Notes: a model not told the origin generated them from the letters alone. Counted from the first letter of the stretch, positions 48,293 through 57,570 are shown. The stretch is 64,000 bases of DNA from JAGVPT01 sp964642725 (GCA_964642725.1 CAZXQG010000009.1:1-64000), one strand, 5' to 3'. Numbers and translations are program-made.

Positions 48293-50152
48293 TTAAACGG
48301 TGACTTCAATTTCCTGAAAGAGTTTTCGAAATACTTCCATGGCGGTCCGCTCCCGGTCGCCTAACCGGTAATTGAAACCTTCCAAATATTCTCGTGTTTC
48401 AGAAGGCATCAACCCGATCTGTTTACCGTGAAGCGTGCCCACACTTTCGAGCATCGTTTCGCCTTTTTCGAGCGACGATTCGAGCAGATATTTTAATTCG
48501 GATTTCTTTTCCGATTCCAACGATTTTTTGAGAGCCCAAACTGCGAAGACGAACGGCAGCTTTTGCCAATCATACCACTCCTTTGCCAGGTCGAAGACAA
48601 GCTCGAATCCGGGAAGACCGAATTTATTCTTTCGCAATGCTTCGTCGCCGATGAGAAGGATTGCGTCAAATTCGCTGTGATCGTTCACGCCGGAATGCAT
48701 TCTGACGAGTGATGCTTCGACGCCGTATTTTTTCTTCAGGAGTACCTGGAGAAGGCGGATCGAAGTCGCGGTATCGTCGGTAACTCCGATGCGTTTTCCT
48801 TCCAGGTCGCCCCAGCCTTCCTTCGAAAAAAGCATGACGCTCTTCACCTGGTCGCGCGTAGCGATGCAATAATTCATCAGCTCGAGATTCTCCTCCTGCG
48901 CAAAATAGTCCATCAACGAGAAGATTCCCGCGTCGATAAAGTGCGCGGTCGAAAGTTCGCCCATGCGGCGCGGCGCAACCGGAAGAATTTTGAACTGGCG
49001 TTTTTCGAAGTCGGAATAAAACGGAACGGAATTCAGATACGGTATTTTTCCAATGACGTTTTCAGTATATAATTTCAAAGGATTATAGTAGACGTCGCGC
49101 TGGACCGGGATCTTGCATGCATCCCTGATGATCTTGACCATCTGCTCCTTTGCAAGACTCATCGGGCTGACGGCTCCGGCATCATGCGCGATATTTTCCC
49201 CGCCGACCGTGCCGTCCATGTCATCGGCGCCGAAATTCAGGGCGACCGAGGCAACTTCTTCTGTCAACATCACCCAGTATGCCTTGATGTGCGGAAAGTT
49301 GTCGAGCATCAGCCGCGAAACCGCAATGGTTTTTAAATCGTCAATCGCGGAAGTGAACTCGTTCTTCGGTTTGATTCCGGTGACGCCCGGTTGAAATGCC
49401 AGCGGAATGAATGTGAGGAACCCGCCGGTTTCATCCTGAGCCTCGCGCAGCTTCATCATATGAACGATGCGTTCTTCGTATGTTTCAATGTGGCCGTATA
49501 ACATCGTCGAGTTTGTCGGAATGCCAAGCTTATGCGCCGCTTTGTGAACTTCAAACCATGTCTTTGCGCCGATTTTCGCGCTGAAAAGTAGTTTTCGAAC
49601 CCGTTCAGAAAAAACCTCGGCCCCGCCGCCGGGCATTGTGCTAAGCCCCGCATCTTTCAGCTGCGAAAGAACTTCTTCAATAGACAATTTGAATTTTTTG
49701 TGAAAGAAATCGATCTCGACGGCGGTGAATGCCTTCACGTCGATGCCGGGAAAGTTTTTTTTGATTTCCCGCAGCATGTCGAGGTAATAGTTCCATTCCC
49801 ACTCCGGATGCAAACCACCGGTGATGTGCACTTCCTGAATATCCGCGGTTAATTTTCCGACAATGTCCGCAACAGTCATTTCATACGTATTCGGTTTTCC
49901 CGCCTTGGTCGCAAAATCGCAGAACTTGCATGCAAGAACACAAATGTTTGTCGGCTCAATTTTTTGATTGAGGACAAAATATACCGCGTCCCCGCTTTTC
50001 TGCTGCTGGACGGAGTGGGCCATTTTACCGATCGAGATAAGGTCATTCGATTGGAACAGCGCAACGCCGTCGGCAAGAGAAAGCCGTTCGCCGTTCCGGA
50101 CCTTGTCCCAGATCGGTGAAAGCATCTGATCTCTGAAATTGATGTTAAGCAC
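48293..50152 (-). CDS. mqnE: Fused aminofutalosine synthase (MqnE) - chorismate dehydratase (MqnA)
   Basis: 619 residues in one uninterrupted frame. Residues 1-about 362 are MqnE, a radical SAM enzyme (Cys71, Cys75, Cys78 in CVLACKFC) with EVHITGGLHPEWEW, STMPGGGAEVFS and STMLYGHIET. Residues about 366-619 are MqnA, starting VIGKIPYLNSVPFYS and containing GELSTAHFIDAGIFS and KRIGVTDDTATS. MqnA makes 3-enolpyruvyl-benzoate from chorismate and MqnE uses it next, so the fusion joins consecutive steps. The two are usually separate genes. Confidence 0.93.
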   Translation of the reverse strand: MLNINFRDQMLSPIWDKVRNGERLSLADGVALFQSNDLISIGKMAHSVQQQKSGDAVYFVLNQKIEPTNICVLACKFCDFATKAGKPNTYEMTVADIVGKLTADIQEVHITGGLHPEWEWNYYLDMLREIKKNFPGIDVKAFTAVEIDFFHKKFKLSIEEVLSQLKDAGLSTMPGGGAEVFSERVRKLLFSAKIGAKTWFEVHKAAHKLGIPTNSTMLYGHIETYEERIVHMMKLREAQDETGGFLTFIPLAFQPGVTGIKPKNEFTSAIDDLKTIAVSRLMLDNFPHIKAYWVMLTEEVASVALNFGADDMDGTVGGENIAHDAGAVSPMSLAKEQMVKIIRDACKIPVQRDVYYNPLKLYTENVIGKIPYLNSVPFYSDFEKRQFKILPVAPRRMGELSTAHFIDAGIFSLMDYFAQEENLELMNYCIATRDQVKSVMLFSKEGWGDLEGKRIGVTDDTATSIRLLQVLLKKKYGVEASLVRMHSGVNDHSEFDAILLIGDEALRKNKFGLPGFELVFDLAKEWYDWQKLPFVFAVWALKKSLESEKKSELKYLLESSLEKGETMLESVGTLHGKQIGLMPSETREYLEGFNYRLGDRERTAMEVFRKLFQEIEVTV

Positions 50153-50166
50153 TACGATCTCTCATG

Positions 50167-51936
50167 TTATTTCCAATAGCTTTCCCAGCGGTTGTCGACC
50201 AGTTTCACAATTTTATTGTCCATAGCAAGCGGCTCCGGGTAGCCATCTTTCCATGTTGCATCAATTCCCATGGTTCCGATGTAGATGGGGGATATCCCGA
50301 CAAGTTTCTGTTGAGTAAAAATCACGTCCCGTTCGCAGTCGAAACGCGTGAAGACACCCCAAATATAACTTTCTTGATCGTGAATATCCACATCCTCACT
50401 TACCGCCGCTATAAGTTTCACCCCGTCCAGCATTGCTGACTTGAGCAATTTTCTTATGACTGCGGCTCCATCGTGTTTTACTTTGACCAGCAGCAGCGTG
50501 TCCGCGATCAGATTTGTTGCGATAATTCTCCGGTCGTGGACTGCCAATTGGTGGATGAAAGCTTCGGTTTTTTTTGAAATGCGTGATTTGTTTTTTATTT
50601 TTTTCTTCGTTGCATCTATAATCATTTTGCTGCCGAGGTTCATCGCATACGACGTGAAATCGAGCGTATCGAGGGGCACTTTAGGCAGCAGAATGAAATC
50701 AAAATGCGGATCGAAATTGTCGCGGACTGCGTGAAGCACTTCCCGAAAATTTCTGGGGTCGACGTCGTTTGAGACCGTGATGAGGCATTTTGTCAACGAA
50801 AGCTGTTGTGTTCCCATTAAACCGAGCGCCGTTTTCATCGCTTCCTTCTGATACCGCTCTTCGATGGAAACAACAAGCAGATTGTGAAAACCGGCTTCAT
50901 AGTACGCCCACATACTATTGATCTCCGAGTGGAGAAGTTTCGCGAGCGGTCCGAGAATTTTTTGCGTTGCGTCGCCGAGGAATTTGTCTTCCATCGGAGG
51001 AATGCCGACGACGGCCGCCGGATAGATCGGATTCTTTCTTCGCGTGATGGCAGTGACATGGAAGACGGGGAATTCGGCGGCGGCGGAATAGTGTCCGAAG
51101 TGATCGCCGAACGGCCCTTCGCTCCGGCGCTCTTTGGGCGCGACAAATCCCTCCAGGATAAATTCGGCATTTGCCGGCACGCTGATCGAGACCGACCGTC
51201 CTCCGACGAGCTGGGTTCCTTTCCTGCGCAGGAATCCGGCGAACATTGCTTCATCAATTCCCTCCGGCAGAGGTGCGATTGTTGCGAGAAGCAACGCCGG
51301 ATCGGTGCCGAGTGCCACCGCAAGTTCCAGCGGTTTGTTTATCTTGTCGGCCTGGTAATAATGGAATCCGCCCCCTTTTTGAATTTGCCAGTGCATGCCC
51401 GTCGTTGTGGCGTCGAACACCTGCATGCGGTACATGCCGACATTTCGTTTGCCGCTTCGAGGATCATGAGTGAACACCTGCGGCAGCGTGATGAACCGCC
51501 CGCCGTCCTGCGGCCAGCACTGTAAGATCGGAAGAGCGTTAAGGTCGGGCTTTTCGATAATTTCCTGGGACGGGGCGATCATGATATCGGTCGTCCGCGA
51601 GGAGAGGAATCTTCGCACCATGCTCCGATGTTTGACGAACATTTTCGCGGACGGCGGAATGGCTTCTTCAAAAAAAGAAATGAGCTGTGCGCCGAGTGCA
51701 TCCGGCTGTTCGCCGAGGGCAATCTCAATACGCCGTTCGCTCGCCAACGTATTGATAACGAGGGGATAGTTGGACCCTTTCACCTTCTCAAATAGAAGAG
51801 CGGGCTTTTTTCCTTTCAGCGCGCGTGTTGCAATCTCTGTGATTTCGAGAATCGGGTCGACTTCGACAGTGACGCGATGGAGTTCTCCGATTTTTTCGAG
51901 GTGGTTGACAAATTCACGAAGGGCAGTAAAGCGCAT
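50167..51936 (-). CDS. ubiD: UbiD-family decarboxylase of menaquinone synthesis
   Basis: A 589-residue prenylated-FMN-dependent decarboxylase. The family motifs are LPILQCWPQDGGRFITLPQVFTHDP near residue 130, GMYRMQV, RRSEGPFGDHFGHYS and NLLVVSIEERY. In futalosine organisms this type removes the ring carboxylate after prenylation. It lies 5 bp after ubiX, which makes its cofactor, and 14 bp before mqnE-A. Confidence 0.93.
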   Translation of the reverse strand: MRFTALREFVNHLEKIGELHRVTVEVDPILEITEIATRALKGKKPALLFEKVKGSNYPLVINTLASERRIEIALGEQPDALGAQLISFFEEAIPPSAKMFVKHRSMVRRFLSSRTTDIMIAPSQEIIEKPDLNALPILQCWPQDGGRFITLPQVFTHDPRSGKRNVGMYRMQVFDATTTGMHWQIQKGGGFHYYQADKINKPLELAVALGTDPALLLATIAPLPEGIDEAMFAGFLRRKGTQLVGGRSVSISVPANAEFILEGFVAPKERRSEGPFGDHFGHYSAAAEFPVFHVTAITRRKNPIYPAAVVGIPPMEDKFLGDATQKILGPLAKLLHSEINSMWAYYEAGFHNLLVVSIEERYQKEAMKTALGLMGTQQLSLTKCLITVSNDVDPRNFREVLHAVRDNFDPHFDFILLPKVPLDTLDFTSYAMNLGSKMIIDATKKKIKNKSRISKKTEAFIHQLAVHDRRIIATNLIADTLLLVKVKHDGAAVIRKLLKSAMLDGVKLIAAVSEDVDIHDQESYIWGVFTRFDCERDVIFTQQKLVGISPIYIGTMGIDATWKDGYPEPLAMDNKIVKLVDNRWESYWK

Positions 51937-51941
51937 AAGTC

Positions 51942-52493
51942 TTATTCTAATTCTTCAGTTCGCCAGCCCTTTGACGTTCGTTCTCCGATTTCGCCGAGAA
52001 GTTTATCGGTGAATGCCGAAACGTATTCATCGACGGTTTTCGGAACAAAGTAGAGCGGAGAGGAGATCGGCATGATGACGGCTCCGTACCTCGAAAGCCG
52101 GGCGCATTGTTCCAATGAGACGGTGGAAAGAGGCGTCTCACGAATGCAGAGAATGAGCTTGAATCGTTCCTTCATCGCGACCTGCGCGGCCCTCGTTATA
52201 AGAGAGTCGCCGATCCCCGACGCAATTTTCCCGAGCGTTGACGTCGAGCAGGGAAGGATGACGCATGCATCAATGCGGTTAGACCCCGAAGCGATCGGCG
52301 CCGTGAGGTCGTCGTTCGAAAATTGACGCTTTACGTACGGCTGCAATTCCTTTTCCGTGATGTCGAGCTCGTCTTTCATCAATGCCTTTCCCCATTTGCT
52401 GATGACGAGATATTTGTCCGATGTTGACTGTTTCAAAAAATCCAATGCAAAGACGGCACCGGATGAGCCAGTAATTCCGACAACGATTTTCAT
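51942..52493 (-). CDS. ubiX: Flavin prenyltransferase
   Basis: Makes prenylated FMN for UbiD. 183 residues with the typical KIVVGITGSSGAVFALDFL, GSNRIDACVILPCSTSTLGKIASGI, a RETPLSTVSLEQ phosphate/allylic site, and PISSPLYF. It overlaps the ubiA gene by 4 bp and is followed by ubiD after 5 bp. Confidence 0.95.
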   Translation of the reverse strand: MKIVVGITGSSGAVFALDFLKQSTSDKYLVISKWGKALMKDELDITEKELQPYVKRQFSNDDLTAPIASGSNRIDACVILPCSTSTLGKIASGIGDSLITRAAQVAMKERFKLILCIRETPLSTVSLEQCARLSRYGAVIMPISSPLYFVPKTVDEYVSAFTDKLLGEIGERTSKGWRTEELE

Positions 52494-53323
52494 GGCAGGA
52501 CACTTGGAAGGATGACCATCGCGAAAATGTTGAAGCCGAGCAGGATGTTGATCTTAAAAAAAGCGAGTTCGACGTCGTCCGCCTTCTTCTGCTCAAGGTA
52601 GAGTAAAATTCCGCTCAGCAGCAGCGGCGGAATCGCAACAAATCCTTTGAGGGAATGGAAGAATAAAATCACAAGAACGATAAACGCAAGGAAGTGAAGT
52701 CCGGCTGAAATCTGCAGCGCCCGTTTTTTCCCAAAACGCGAGGGGAATGAAAAGAGATTTGTGCCGCGGTCGAATGTCTCATCCAGCGTCGAGTATATGA
52801 TGTCAAACCCCGTCCCCCAAAAGAGAACAAAGAGAGGAAGAATCAGGCCTGTACTAATGTTCTCGAATGACCCGTTCACGGCGAACCATCCGCCAAGGGG
52901 AGCCATAGCCATGCCGAGGCCGACTCCGAAATGCGCCAGCGGCGTAAACCGCTTCAAATATGGATAGACAATGAACACCACGAGAGGAATTGGCGAAAGA
53001 CGGAAACAGAAGTCTGAAATGAATCTGGCGGCAGTTAGATAAAGAAGTAAACCGGCCGCTAGCACGGTGCATACCTGCCACAAGCTGAGTTTTCCGCTTG
53101 GCAATTCACGGTTCGCCGTCCGGGGATTTTTCTTATCGATTTCACGGTCGATTATACGGTTGAGCGTCATCGCGACGGTGCGTGCACCCACTGAAGCCAG
53201 AAGCACCAGAAGCAAGAGTTCATTCGATGGCTTTTCTTTCGATGCGAGGAACACGCCGCTGTAAATCATGGGCAGAGTGAAAAGCGTATGTTCTATTTTG
53301 ATGAAGCTGAGGATCTTTTTCAA
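52490..53323 (-). CDS. ubiA: UbiA-family prenyltransferase of menaquinone synthesis
   Basis: An integral membrane prenyltransferase attaching the isoprenoid tail to the naphthoate or benzoate ring. Asp-rich motifs: NRIIDREIDKKNPRT and DIIYSTLDETFDR. About eight helices. I take TTG at 53323 as start (277 residues, LKKILSFIKIEHTLFTLP). The open frame runs up to 53401, but that start lies in the -10 box, and a GTG at 53395 would be leaderless with an atypical N-terminus. It is the first gene of the minus-strand operon ubiA-ubiX-ubiD-mqnEA-TIR-mqnC. Confidence 0.9.
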   Translation of the reverse strand: MKKILSFIKIEHTLFTLPMIYSGVFLASKEKPSNELLLLVLLASVGARTVAMTLNRIIDREIDKKNPRTANRELPSGKLSLWQVCTVLAAGLLLYLTAARFISDFCFRLSPIPLVVFIVYPYLKRFTPLAHFGVGLGMAMAPLGGWFAVNGSFENISTGLILPLFVLFWGTGFDIIYSTLDETFDRGTNLFSFPSRFGKKRALQISAGLHFLAFIVLVILFFHSLKGFVAIPPLLLSGILLYLEQKKADDVELAFFKINILLGFNIFAMVILPSVLP

Positions 53324-53400
53324 TCGGATGCGGCAAAAATTAGAAATGTCAGGAAATTCGACTTGCCTTCCACAGAGGCACGATTCGACAAACACGAACA

Positions 53401-53429
53401 AATTTACCCAAAAAAAGCCAGCGAGTCAA
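53401..53429 (-). promoter_or_regulatory. Promoter candidate for the menaquinone operon
   Basis: On the minus strand TTGACT (53424-53429), a 17-bp spacer and TAAATT (53401-53406), where the box also reads TAAATTTG. It would drive all six minus-strand menaquinone-island genes. Confidence 0.6.
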
Positions 53430-53493
53430 GGAAGGTTCAAAGCGGGTGGTGGGGTCTTTTGAATGAATGTGGAGACCAAGCGATGCTAAACTG

Positions 53494-53624
53494 GTCCCTT
53501 CGACTCCGCCGCGACGGCTCATCCTGAGCAAGCGGAGCGCGTCTGCGCCGGAGGCGCATGAGCCTATGACTCAGAAGGAGACCGTCGCGTTCCGCCGCTT
53601 TTCGGCGGGATCAGGGTGAACATC
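53494..53624. repeat. REP-like GC-rich palindromic repeat
   Basis: A strongly structured stretch: GCGACGGCTC (from 53511) pairs with GAGACCGTCGC (to 53588), with inner GCGCC/GGCGC hairpins. The outer ends CCCTTCGACTCCGCC and GGCGGGATCAGGG are of the widespread TCGACT...TCAGGGTGA extragenic type. Base composition differs from the flanks. Only one copy is in the window. Confidence 0.6.
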
Positions 53625-53668
53625 AGTTCTTACGATGAGAAGCAAAAGACCTCACTACTTCAGAGCGG

Positions 53669-53743
53669 CTGTCGGACACCTTCTTGTTTTGCAATACCAA
53701 ATATTTCAACATATTGCAGTTTCCCGGATAAGGTGTCCGACAG
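53669..53743. repeat. 75-bp palindromic-end repeat, copy B
   Basis: Begins CTGTCGGACACCTT and ends AAGGTGTCCGACAG, perfect 14-bp inverted ends. It lies in the opposite orientation to copy A at 32215-32289. It has no coding capacity. Confidence 0.8.
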
Positions 53744-53857
53744 CTACGGATGCGTTTTTATAAGTGATGCCATGACTATTTCTACGGAAAAGTTCTTTCA
53801 CTTCAATACTGAGCGGTTTGATTGGGAAAGTCACGGCATCACTTGGCCTCGATCTGT

Positions 53858-53886
53858 TTGGAAGTCCGAACCGGTTTTTGTATATT
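53858..53886 (+). promoter_or_regulatory. Promoter candidate for the isocitrate-type dehydrogenase gene
   Basis: TTGGAA (53858-53863), a 17-bp spacer and TATATT (53881-53886). The predicted start near 53893 gives a 30-nt leader to the ATG at 53923. Confidence 0.55.
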
Positions 53887-53922
53887 TACATACTACTTTT
53901 CCCAACGAATATTTATCAGAGA

Positions 53923-54942
53923 ATGCATACTGTTACTCTTATTCCCGGTGACGGAATCGGTCCGAGCATTGCTGAAGCCGCGCAGCGGGTCATCGAGGCA
54001 AGCGGCGTCGAGATACAATGGGAATTCGCCCCCGCCGGCGTTGCGGCGATCGAAACCTTTAAGGATCCGATCCCGGAGTCGACCATCCAGTCAATTCAAA
54101 AGAATAAAGTTGCACTGAAAGGACCGTTGACAACGTTGAGCGGCAAAGGGTTTCGCAGCGTCAACGTGGCACTGAGAAAAGAATTTGATTTGTTTGTCAA
54201 CCTGCGTCCTGCGAAATCGTTCGAAGGGGTGTCATCCCGGTATGCGAAAGTCGACCTTATAATGTTCAGGGAGAACATCGAGGAGTTTTATTCCGGAATC
54301 GAACATTATGTTGATGCACAAAAGAGCGCCGCTGAGACAATAGGCATTGTTACGCGATTCGGTTCTGAAAGAATTGTTCATGCCGCTTTCGAATACGCCC
54401 GGAAATACGGCAGAAGAAAAGTGACGATCGTTCACAAAGCCAACATAATGAAATTTTCAGGAGGATTATTTCTTGACGTTGCACGAGAGGTGGCGCAAAA
54501 GTACCCTGAGATTACAACCGAAGACCGTATTGTTGACAACATGGCGATGCAGCTTGTCCTTAATCCTAATCAGTTCGACGTCATCGTTACGACGAATTTA
54601 TTCGGAGATATTTTGTCCGACCTTTGTTCGGGTTTGGTCGGAGGATTGGGATTGGCGCCGGGGGCGAATATCGGGGCGAACGCTGCAATCTTTGAAGCAG
54701 TGCACGGCAGCGCGCCGGATATTGCCGGCAAGAATATTGCAAATCCATGCGCTATCATTCTGGCCGGGGCGATGATGCTCGAATACTTAGAAGAGCAGGA
54801 TGCTGCCACGAAAATCCGCAACGCCGTTGCAAAAGTTCTCAAAGAGGGAAAACATGTGACGAAAGATTTAGACCCGCGATCTACGACGGGAACTACCGAG
54901 ATGACGGATGCTATTATCAGATCAATTCGTTCAACATCCTAA
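53923..54942 (+). CDS. NAD-type isocitrate/isopropylmalate dehydrogenase
   Basis: 339 residues from the ATG at 53923. The longer open frame starts upstream of the promoter. Beta-decarboxylating dehydrogenase motifs: VTLIPGDGIGPSI, NLRPAKSFEGVSSRYAKVDLIMFRENIEEFYSG, and NLFGDILSDLCSGLVGGLG. The NLRP/EEFYSG forms favour NAD-isocitrate dehydrogenase of the TCA cycle over LeuB. Substrate choice from sequence is a judgement. It is followed by a metallo-hydrolase after 9 bp. Confidence 0.88.
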   Translation: MHTVTLIPGDGIGPSIAEAAQRVIEASGVEIQWEFAPAGVAAIETFKDPIPESTIQSIQKNKVALKGPLTTLSGKGFRSVNVALRKEFDLFVNLRPAKSFEGVSSRYAKVDLIMFRENIEEFYSGIEHYVDAQKSAAETIGIVTRFGSERIVHAAFEYARKYGRRKVTIVHKANIMKFSGGLFLDVAREVAQKYPEITTEDRIVDNMAMQLVLNPNQFDVIVTTNLFGDILSDLCSGLVGGLGLAPGANIGANAAIFEAVHGSAPDIAGKNIANPCAIILAGAMMLEYLEEQDAATKIRNAVAKVLKEGKHVTKDLDPRSTTGTTEMTDAIIRSIRSTS

Positions 54943-54951
54943 GAGAATCAA

Positions 54952-55740
54952 ATGAAAAACATTATTCGAATTTCTCTCGCATTAGTATCAATGACGTTCT
55001 TTTTATCATTCACCTCGCCTGCGCAGGCGAACAAAGCAGGCAAAGGGGTAAGCGTTACATGGTACGGCCACTCCGCTTTTAAGATTTTAACTACGAAGGG
55101 AAAAGTCATCCTGATCGACCCCTGGCTTGATAATCCGAAAGCGCCGAGCAGCGCTCGGAATATTGACAGAGCTGATCTCATTCTGGTAACGCACGGGCAT
55201 TTCGACCACATCGGGAATACCGTCGAGCTGGCGCAGAAGTTCGATGCAACGGTCGTTTGTAACGGCGACATTGCCGCTTATTTGACAAGCAAAGGAGTGA
55301 AAAAGACAGTAGTGCTCGATTATTCCGGCACGTATGAGGTCGACAAGCTGAAAATTATTATGGTGCATGCTGATCACGGCTCAAGCATCGACAATAATGG
55401 GCAACTGTTGGCCGGAGGCAACGCTGCGGGGTTTGTCATCCAATGCGAGAATGGAGTTACGTTGTATCATGCCGGCGATACAGGTGTCTTTGGCGACATG
55501 AAGTTGATCGCGGATCTCTATAAGCCCGACATCGTGATGATTCCGATCGGCGGTGTCTATACGATGGGTCCAAAAGAGGCCGCCAAAGCGTGCGAACTTC
55601 TCAATCCAAAATGCATCATCCCCATGCATTATGGAACTTTTCCCGCGTTGACGGGATCGCCCGTTGACTTAAAAAACTTTTTGCCGTCTCAATTAAAGGG
55701 AAGGGTTGCCGATATCCTTCCCGGCGACACAGTGAATTAA
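54952..55740 (+). CDS. Secreted metallo-beta-lactamase-fold hydrolase (UPF0173-like)
   Basis: 262 residues. The signal peptide is LALVSMTFFLSFTSPAQA. The MBL-fold core has VTHGHFDHIGN (HxHxDH), YHAGDTGVFGD and CIIPMHYGTFP. UPF0173 relatives are usually cytosolic, so the signal peptide is a notable difference. The substrate is unknown. It lies 9 bp after the dehydrogenase and 12 bp before dusB, so the three genes probably form an operon. Confidence 0.88.
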   Translation: MKNIIRISLALVSMTFFLSFTSPAQANKAGKGVSVTWYGHSAFKILTTKGKVILIDPWLDNPKAPSSARNIDRADLILVTHGHFDHIGNTVELAQKFDATVVCNGDIAAYLTSKGVKKTVVLDYSGTYEVDKLKIIMVHADHGSSIDNNGQLLAGGNAAGFVIQCENGVTLYHAGDTGVFGDMKLIADLYKPDIVMIPIGGVYTMGPKEAAKACELLNPKCIIPMHYGTFPALTGSPVDLKNFLPSQLKGRVADILPGDTVN

Positions 55741-55752
55741 TATCATATTAAA

Positions 55753-56754
55753 ATGAAAATCGGGTCGTTTACAATATCAAATCCAATCCTTTTGGCGCCG
55801 ATGGAAGACGTTTCGGACGTTCCGTTCCGTCTCGTTTGCAAACGGCTTGGTGCGGATATTGTCTACACGGAATTCGTCAACTCGGAGGGGCTTGTGAGGA
55901 ATTCTGCAAAGACAAAGAAGAAAATGTTCTTTTCTGAAGAAGAACGCCCGTTCGGTATTCAAATTTACGGCGGTGAAGAGGCCTCGATGGAAGGGGCCGC
56001 GAGAATTGCAGAGAGCATGAATCCCGATATCATCGACATCAATTGCGGCTGCTGGGTTAAAGACGTGGCGATGCGCGGTGCCGGAGCCGGGCTTTTGAAA
56101 GACCTGCCGAGGATGGAGAGAATTGTCTCAACCGTCGTCAAAGCAACTCATACGCCGGTGACCGTCAAAACGAGGCTTGGCTGGGACGAGAACTCAATCC
56201 GTATTGTCGAAGTGGCGAAGATGTTGGAAGGCATTGGCGTACAGGGACTCACTGTTCATTGCCGAACGAGAGCACAGGCCCACAAAGGAGTACCGGATTA
56301 TACTTGGATTCCTAAAATAAAAGCCGTCGTCTCAATTCCGGTGGTTGTAAACGGAAATATTCTTGAGGCGGCTGATGTGCAGAAAGTGTTTGATGAAACC
56401 GGCTGCGACGGGGTGATGATCGCCCGCGGAGCAATTGATAATCCTTGGATATTTCAACAAGCCAAAACTTTCATGGCGACGGGAGTTTCCGCAAAAAATG
56501 TTTCTCTCGAAGAAAGGGTTGCAGTTTGTATCGAGCATTTGAAATTATCGGTTGAATACAAAGGAGAACGGACCGGCGTTCTTGAAATGCGCAAACATTA
56601 CTCCGGTTATTTACGCGGTCTTCCGAATGTTGCAAAACTTCGGGCAGAGCTCATGACATATGTAACTACCGAACCGATTGTTGAGCGCCTGCTTCGGTTC
56701 ATGGAAGAAGTTTCCGTAAACCCGGAGCCGTCCGCAGGAATTGTTTTTGCATAA
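55753..56754 (+). CDS. dusB: tRNA-dihydrouridine synthase (DusB type)
   Basis: An FMN-dependent reductase of tRNA D-loop uridines. 333 residues. Motifs: ILLAPMEDVSDVPFRLVCKRLGADIVYTEF, the catalytic-cysteine segment INCGCWVKDVAMRGAGAGLL, VTVKTRLGWDE, GVQGLTVHCRTR, and GCDGVMIARGAIDNPWIF. Length and motifs fit DusB. The segment reads CGCW instead of the more common MGCP, but the catalytic cysteine is kept. Confidence 0.93.
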   Translation: MKIGSFTISNPILLAPMEDVSDVPFRLVCKRLGADIVYTEFVNSEGLVRNSAKTKKKMFFSEEERPFGIQIYGGEEASMEGAARIAESMNPDIIDINCGCWVKDVAMRGAGAGLLKDLPRMERIVSTVVKATHTPVTVKTRLGWDENSIRIVEVAKMLEGIGVQGLTVHCRTRAQAHKGVPDYTWIPKIKAVVSIPVVVNGNILEAADVQKVFDETGCDGVMIARGAIDNPWIFQQAKTFMATGVSAKNVSLEERVAVCIEHLKLSVEYKGERTGVLEMRKHYSGYLRGLPNVAKLRAELMTYVTTEPIVERLLRFMEEVSVNPEPSAGIVFA

Positions 56755-56883
56755 ACGCTTTGCGATTCTTGTTCAATTCTTTTATCTTCTTGCGGCACCG
56801 TGGAAACGAAATTCTGCCGCACCGGCAGGATAGTTGTGCGCGTTGCAATTGCCTAATGTTACCCTAGAACTAAAAAAGTTTAC

Positions 56884-57501
56884 ATGATTGCCTTCATCGT
56901 AGGATTCGTTGTCGGTTTTTTTACCACCATCCCTATCGGGCCTATCAACATCGCAGTCATGACGAAAGGACTGTCCGGCAAGACCGGTCAAGGATTGATG
57001 ATCGGTGCCGGTTCAGGGTGGATGGATATTTTGTATTGCGCGGCCGCAATGTTCGGCATCTCATCGTTAAACTCGAACCCGAAAATCGAACTTATTTTTC
57101 GAATTGCCACGTTCGCTGTGTTCTTTTTGCTCGGAATCAAAACGACGTTCTTCAACATACGCGAAGCGAAAGTGGCAAAGAGCGAAGAGTCTCCCGGATT
57201 CAAACGATATTTTCTTCTCGGCATTGTCCTCTACCTTTCCAATCCCTCCTTCATTGCATACTGGATTACCGTCGCAGGTATTGTTCACGGATACCATATT
57301 CTCGCAGCCTCATCATACAACAATTTGTTTTTTTCGCTTGGCACAGGGTTCGGAACGACCGGATGGTTTTTCATCCTTCTCGAACTCGTCGAAAAACAAA
57401 AAATGAAACTTGACAAAGCGTTAATAGAAAAAATTACCCGCGGTTTCGGCGTTATCTTGCTTCTCATCAGCTTGTTTATGGCGTACAGGCTGCTTTCGTA
57501 G
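56884..57501 (+). CDS. LysE-family amino-acid exporter
   Basis: 205 residues, about six hydrophobic helices. The N-terminus GFVVGFFTTIPIGPINIAVMTKGLSGKTGQGLMIGAGSGWMDI (split by a short loop) holds the LysE-type PxGP motif, and FLLGIVLYLSNPSFIAYWI carries the second conserved NP. It probably exports an amino acid or similar compound; substrate unknown. It stands alone, 129 bp after dusB and 69 bp before acs. Confidence 0.83.
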   Translation: MIAFIVGFVVGFFTTIPIGPINIAVMTKGLSGKTGQGLMIGAGSGWMDILYCAAAMFGISSLNSNPKIELIFRIATFAVFFLLGIKTTFFNIREAKVAKSEESPGFKRYFLLGIVLYLSNPSFIAYWITVAGIVHGYHILAASSYNNLFFSLGTGFGTTGWFFILLELVEKQKMKLDKALIEKITRGFGVILLLISLFMAYRLLS

Positions 57502-57570
57502 CCGGCGCGGAACTGTACACGCATTTGTGGTGTCAATTATTCACGCATCATTTTTTGAAGGAGACGTACT

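Larger units (their letters stand above)
53324..53922. other. Intergenic region ubiA/isocitrate-type dehydrogenase
   Basis: About 600 bp with the divergent promoters, a REP-like palindrome and copy B of the 75-bp repeat. Open frames of 60-110 codons across it run through the repeats and are not supported. Confidence 0.6.

Noticed and set aside
53616..53951. 111-codon frame before the isocitrate-type dehydrogenase
   Set aside because: It crosses the 75-bp repeat, the promoter and the start of the supported gene.
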